Source: CAYVQU01 sp964453155
GTDB taxonomy: Bacteria > Chloroflexota > Anaerolineae > Anaerolineales > UBA11858
Length of the DNA stretch: 7,443 nucleotides
NCBI GenBank assembly: GCA_964453155.1
Contig: CAYVQU010000228.1
Span: 1-7,443 of the forward strand
Reading direction: 5' to 3'
Shown: in pieces, positions 5,532 to 7,443 of the stretch
How the letters are laid out: every line of letters starts with the position of its first letter
Position numbering within the stretch: position 1 is the first letter of the stretch
Translations under genes and position numbers: made by a program
The notes under the pieces: model-generated
Seen by the model: the letters and a program-made list of their open reading frames with translations, nothing else
Databases searched by the model: none
Told to the model about the DNA's origin: nothing

Positions 5532-6179
5532 ATGTCAAACTATTCCGTCGAAAATATCCATTGGCTAGGCCATGCTAGCTTTCGAGTTGAGGCCCCTTCA
5601 GGGGTAATTTATATTGATCCCTGGCAATTGGGGCCGAATCCAAAACCTGCCGATTTGATCTTGATCACCCATGAGCATCGTGATCATTGTTCGCCCCCGG
5701 ATGTGGCTAAAATTCAAACGGATGAAACCGTAATTATTACCACCCCCGAAGCGGCCACAAAACTAACCGGAAATATCAAAACGGTCCAACCTGGAGATCA
5801 TTTGACCATCAACGACATCGAAATTCAGGCGGTCGCAGCCTACAATGTCAATAAATTCAGATCACCCGGTGTTCCCTTTCATCCCCAAGAGAATAAAAAC
5901 GTGGGTTTCATCGCTACCGTAGCCGGACAGCAAATCTATCATGCCGGCGATACTGACCTGATCCCCGAGATGGAAAACTATGCGGTCGATGTTGCCCTCC
6001 TGCCGGTCAGTGGGACTTACACAATGACGGCCGAGGAAGCCCTGGAAGCGGCCAAACGGATAAACCCAGCCGTCGTCGTTCCCATGCATATCGGCCGGGG
6101 GATTGGGACTGCCGAAATGGCTGATGATTTCAAAGCCAAATGCCCGGTGCCGGTAGAGATATTGCCTCTAGAAGAGTAA
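5532..6179 (+). CDS. Metallo-beta-lactamase-fold hydrolase, UlaG-like
   Basis: The 215-aa protein matches the small UlaG/YtkL-type branch of the metallo-beta-lactamase fold. It opens with IHWLGHASFRVE (9-20), whose LGHASF is typical of the branch. The metal motif THEHRDH (46-52) supplies H47, H49, D51 and H52. HAGDT (137-141) gives the bridging Asp D140. PMHIG (184-188) gives H186. All the expected ligands for a two-metal site seem present. UlaG opens L-ascorbate-6-phosphate lactone, but most short relatives have unknown phosphoester, lactone or amide substrates, so only 'metal-dependent hydrolase' is supported. AAGGAGG lies 5 nt before the ATG. The gene follows the membrane-protein gene after 82 nt and precedes the MetH-activation-like gene by 18 nt, so it probably shares a transcript with the latter. 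Confidence 0.9.
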   Translation: MSNYSVENIHWLGHASFRVEAPSGVIYIDPWQLGPNPKPADLILITHEHRDHCSPPDVAKIQTDETVIITTPEAATKLTGNIKTVQPGDHLTINDIEIQAVAAYNVNKFRSPGVPFHPQENKNVGFIATVAGQQIYHAGDTDLIPEMENYAVDVALLPVSGTYTMTAEEALEAAKRINPAVVVPMHIGRGIGTAEMADDFKAKCPVPVEILPLEE

Positions 6180-6197
6180 TTTATTACAGGAGAAACC

Positions 6198-6884
6198 ATG
6201 CCAACCATCATCACAGCTCCGTTTAAAATCGATTGCGGTGAACTGCAAGAACGGCTAAAAATTCGGGCGGACTCACAGGATCAGGAGAGTTTTCTCAAAC
6301 TCGTTGAGATTGTTCAGGCAGTAGGAAAGCCACAGGCCGTTTACAAAGTCGCTTATATCGACAAAAAAGGGCCATATACAGTCACTCTCGATGGGGTTAC
6401 ATTTACCAGTCCGGCCCTCCTCAAGAATTGTGCCGAAATCAACCGGGTATTCCCCTATATTGCAACTTGTGGCCGCGAAGTGACTGAAATCGAGACCGAT
6501 CCGGGTGATCTACTGGCCAGTTATTGGCTCAATGCCCTCCAATTAGAGCTCCTCAGGTCAGCAATCGAACATGTGACCGAAACCATCAAAAACAAGTATC
6601 AACTCGAGAAAATTTCGGCAATGAATCCCGGCTCGGGTGAAGCCAACGTCTGGCCGATTGAGCAGCAGACCGAACTCTTTGGTTTATTTGGCGATGTTAA
6701 TGCCATGATTGGGGTCGAGTTGCTTCCTTCGTATTTGATGATGCCCGAAATGTCGGTCTCAGGTATCATTTTTGAGACCGAAAAGACTTATGTCAACTGT
6801 CAGCTTTGCCAGCGAGAAAATTGTCCGGGTCGTCGAGCAGAGTTTGACTGCGAATTGTGGGAAACGGTGAATGCTAATAATTGA
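6198..6884 (+). CDS. Stand-alone methionine-synthase (MetH) activation-domain-like protein with C-terminal Cys cluster
   Basis: The 228-aa product resembles the B12-dependent methionine synthase activation domain, which in MetH binds SAM and helps reductive remethylation of the corrinoid. Family marks are ATCGREV (89-95), MNPGSGEANVWPIEQQTELF (142-161), and VELLPSYLMMPEMSVSGIIF (173-192). Residues 201-213 (CQLCQRENCPGRR) carry C201, C204 and C209, with C218 just after, a pattern suited to an iron-sulfur cluster or zinc. Proteins of this kind in anaerobes are usually near corrinoid proteins and methyltransferases and are thought to serve corrinoid reactivation. None is visible here, apart from the class I SAM enzyme 3 kb upstream, which is of another fold. 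The start has AGGAGA 4 nt before the ATG. Role in corrinoid chemistry is inferred from family. Confidence 0.85.
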   Translation: MPTIITAPFKIDCGELQERLKIRADSQDQESFLKLVEIVQAVGKPQAVYKVAYIDKKGPYTVTLDGVTFTSPALLKNCAEINRVFPYIATCGREVTEIETDPGDLLASYWLNALQLELLRSAIEHVTETIKNKYQLEKISAMNPGSGEANVWPIEQQTELFGLFGDVNAMIGVELLPSYLMMPEMSVSGIIFETEKTYVNCQLCQRENCPGRRAEFDCELWETVNANN

Positions 6885-6893
6885 TCGGTGCTG

Positions 6894-6900
6894 AATGGCA
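6894..6900 (+). repeat. Left copy of a 7-bp direct repeat flanking the fold-back element
   Basis: AATGGCA abuts the left end of the inverted-repeat element. The same seven bases recur at 7071-7077, one base beyond the right end. Extending to eight bases gives GAATGGCA and AAATGGCA. This is the form expected of a target-site duplication. Confidence 0.6.
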
Positions 6901-7069
6901 GGTAAGACGGTACTTAAACGTGAACTGATTTTTAACCGCTCATCACGCGAATTTTCACGAATTTTTGGCAAATTTTAGGGCTTTTTTTTCCAAAATTGGT
7001 GCAGATTAGCGAAATTCGCGGTTAATTTTGAATTTTTTTGAGAACTCCACAGTTAAGTACCGCGCTACC
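6901..7069. mobile_element. MITE-like fold-back element, non-coding
   Basis: The whole segment is an imperfect inverted repeat about a central T8 run (6982-6989). The outer ends pair as GGTAnnnCGGTACTTAA (6901-6917) against 7053-7069, with 14 of 17 positions complementary. Inside, TTAACCGC (6932-6939) pairs with GCGGTTAA (7018-7025), and AATTTTAGG (6971-6979) pairs with CCAAAATT (6990-6997) allowing one bulged base. A 7-nt insert (TCATCAC) in the left arm breaks the symmetry. No reading frame inside is convincing. With the flanking 7-bp repeat this fits a miniature inverted-repeat transposable element moved by a transposase encoded elsewhere. The family is not recognised. Alternatively it is a long extragenic repeat of the REP/ERIC sort. 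Confidence 0.7.
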
Positions 7070-7070
7070 A

Positions 7071-7077
7071 AATGGCA
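7071..7077 (+). repeat. Right copy of the 7-bp direct repeat
   Basis: AATGGCA matches 6894-6900 exactly and lies one base beyond the outermost paired base of the fold-back element. See the left copy. Confidence 0.6.
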
Positions 7078-7081
7078 CCTT

Positions 7082-7113
7082 AAAATAAAAACTGTCATTG
7101 TCAAAATGCCAGT
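7082..7113 (-). terminator. Probable rho-independent terminator of the TPR gene
   Basis: On the minus strand ACTG, one mismatch, CATT-type pairing and a 5-nt loop form a stem between 7105-7113 and 7091-7099 (eight pairs with a single internal mismatch). TTTTTATTTT follows directly. It begins 10 nt after the TPR stop codon. The stem is AT-rich, so strength is uncertain, but the T tract is good. Confidence 0.5.
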
Positions 7114-7123
7114 CACTTTGGAT

Positions 7124-7443
7124 TTATTCACCCTTTATGCGTTTCAGCGCATTGTGCCATTCCTGGCGATCATGCCAGGGGCGAAATTCTGGTTTTTCTG
7201 TCGTGAAATTTATGGCCGTCCATCCGTTTTCGATGGCGGTGTTCAACCATTCGAATGCTGGTTCCTGTTCGCCTAATCCAGCGTACCCACTGGCGATGAC
7301 AAAATATCCCAATGGGGGGATCGAATCACCAGTTTCCAACGCGGCCTTTCCCGCTTGGATTGCGGCCGGATAATCCTTCAAATCCAACTTATACCAATTG
7401 CTCAATGAGACACCATGAAAGAGACGGAACGTTTGATCCAAGC
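7124..7443 (-). CDS. TPR-repeat protein, C-terminal part (5' end beyond the window)
   Basis: The frame is open to the right edge and ends at TAA (7126-7124), giving about 106 residues of a longer protein. Two tetratricopeptide-like helix pairs can be seen: one around NWYKLDLKDYPAAIQAGKAAL, and one around GYAGLGEQEPAFEWLNTAI. The tail (PEFRPWHDRQEWHNALKRI) resembles the 'D-P-x-F-x-P-L-R-x-x-P-x-F' ending common in TPR extensions of hydrolases and regulators. The N-terminal domain, and so the function, lies outside the window. The leftmost possible start in view, a TTG at the edge, is just an internal Leu. The gene converges on the operon ending at 6884. Confidence 0.8.
   Translation of the reverse strand, partial: LDQTFRLFHGVSLSNWYKLDLKDYPAAIQAGKAALETGDSIPPLGYFVIASGYAGLGEQEPAFEWLNTAIENGWTAINFTTEKPEFRPWHDRQEWHNALKRIKGE

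Noticed and set aside
6982..6989. T8 run as an intrinsic terminator for the operon ending at 6884
   Set aside because: The T run is in the loop of the fold-back element rather than after a stem, so it does not have terminator geometry.
7028..7373. Two overlapping plus-strand frames (7028-7276 and 7098-7373)
   Set aside because: They are antisense to the TPR gene, one begins inside the fold-back element, and neither product looks like a protein family.

Overview
This 7.4 kb window looks like an ordinary chromosomal stretch of a free-living bacterium, most likely a member of the Chloroflexota (Anaerolineae-like). That placement is an inference. It rests on the Thr-Pro/Glu-Pro linker before a C-terminal membrane anchor, the short clostridial/Chloroflexi-type pyrophosphatase, the stand-alone methionine-synthase activation-type protein, and the mix of small single-domain proteins. 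No rRNA, tRNA, CRISPR array, phage gene or complete insertion sequence is visible. No gene-free stretch exceeds 300 bases; the longest is 6885-7123.

Layout. The left edge holds the C-terminal part of a membrane-anchored surface protein (to 386), closed by a strong terminator (408-443). Two minus-strand genes follow: an HI0933/BaiN-type flavoprotein (442-1689) and a short inorganic pyrophosphatase (1686-2057), joined by an ATGA overlap. A compact divergent promoter region (about 2058-2107) separates them from a plus-strand pair: an alkyltransferase-like DNA-lesion binder (2108-2428) and a SAM-dependent methyltransferase (2459-3205). Next come a solo cyclic-nucleotide-binding-domain protein (3389-3838) with its own terminator, and a DinB-superfamily protein (4004-4573) that is probably cotranscribed with a two-pass membrane protein of unknown function (4583-5449). 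A UlaG-like metallo-beta-lactamase-fold hydrolase (5532-6179) and a MetH-activation-like protein with a Cys cluster (6198-6884) follow, 18 nt apart. The window ends with the C-terminal part of a minus-strand TPR protein (7124 to the edge) with its own terminator.

The genes do not form one obvious pathway. They are short operons of housekeeping and stress-type functions: DNA-damage recognition, pyrophosphate removal, redox flavoprotein, corrinoid-linked chemistry and ligand sensing.

The two most notable structural signals are not genes. The first is a fold-back element of about 169 bp at 6901-7069, bounded by a 7-bp direct repeat, which looks like a MITE insertion. The second is the divergent start region at 2058-2107, where both genes lack Shine-Dalgarno sequences although every other complete gene in the window has a clear one. 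A TATAAT box sits at the distance expected for a leaderless transcript of the plus-strand gene. I saw no convincing evidence of a wholly new multi-gene system.
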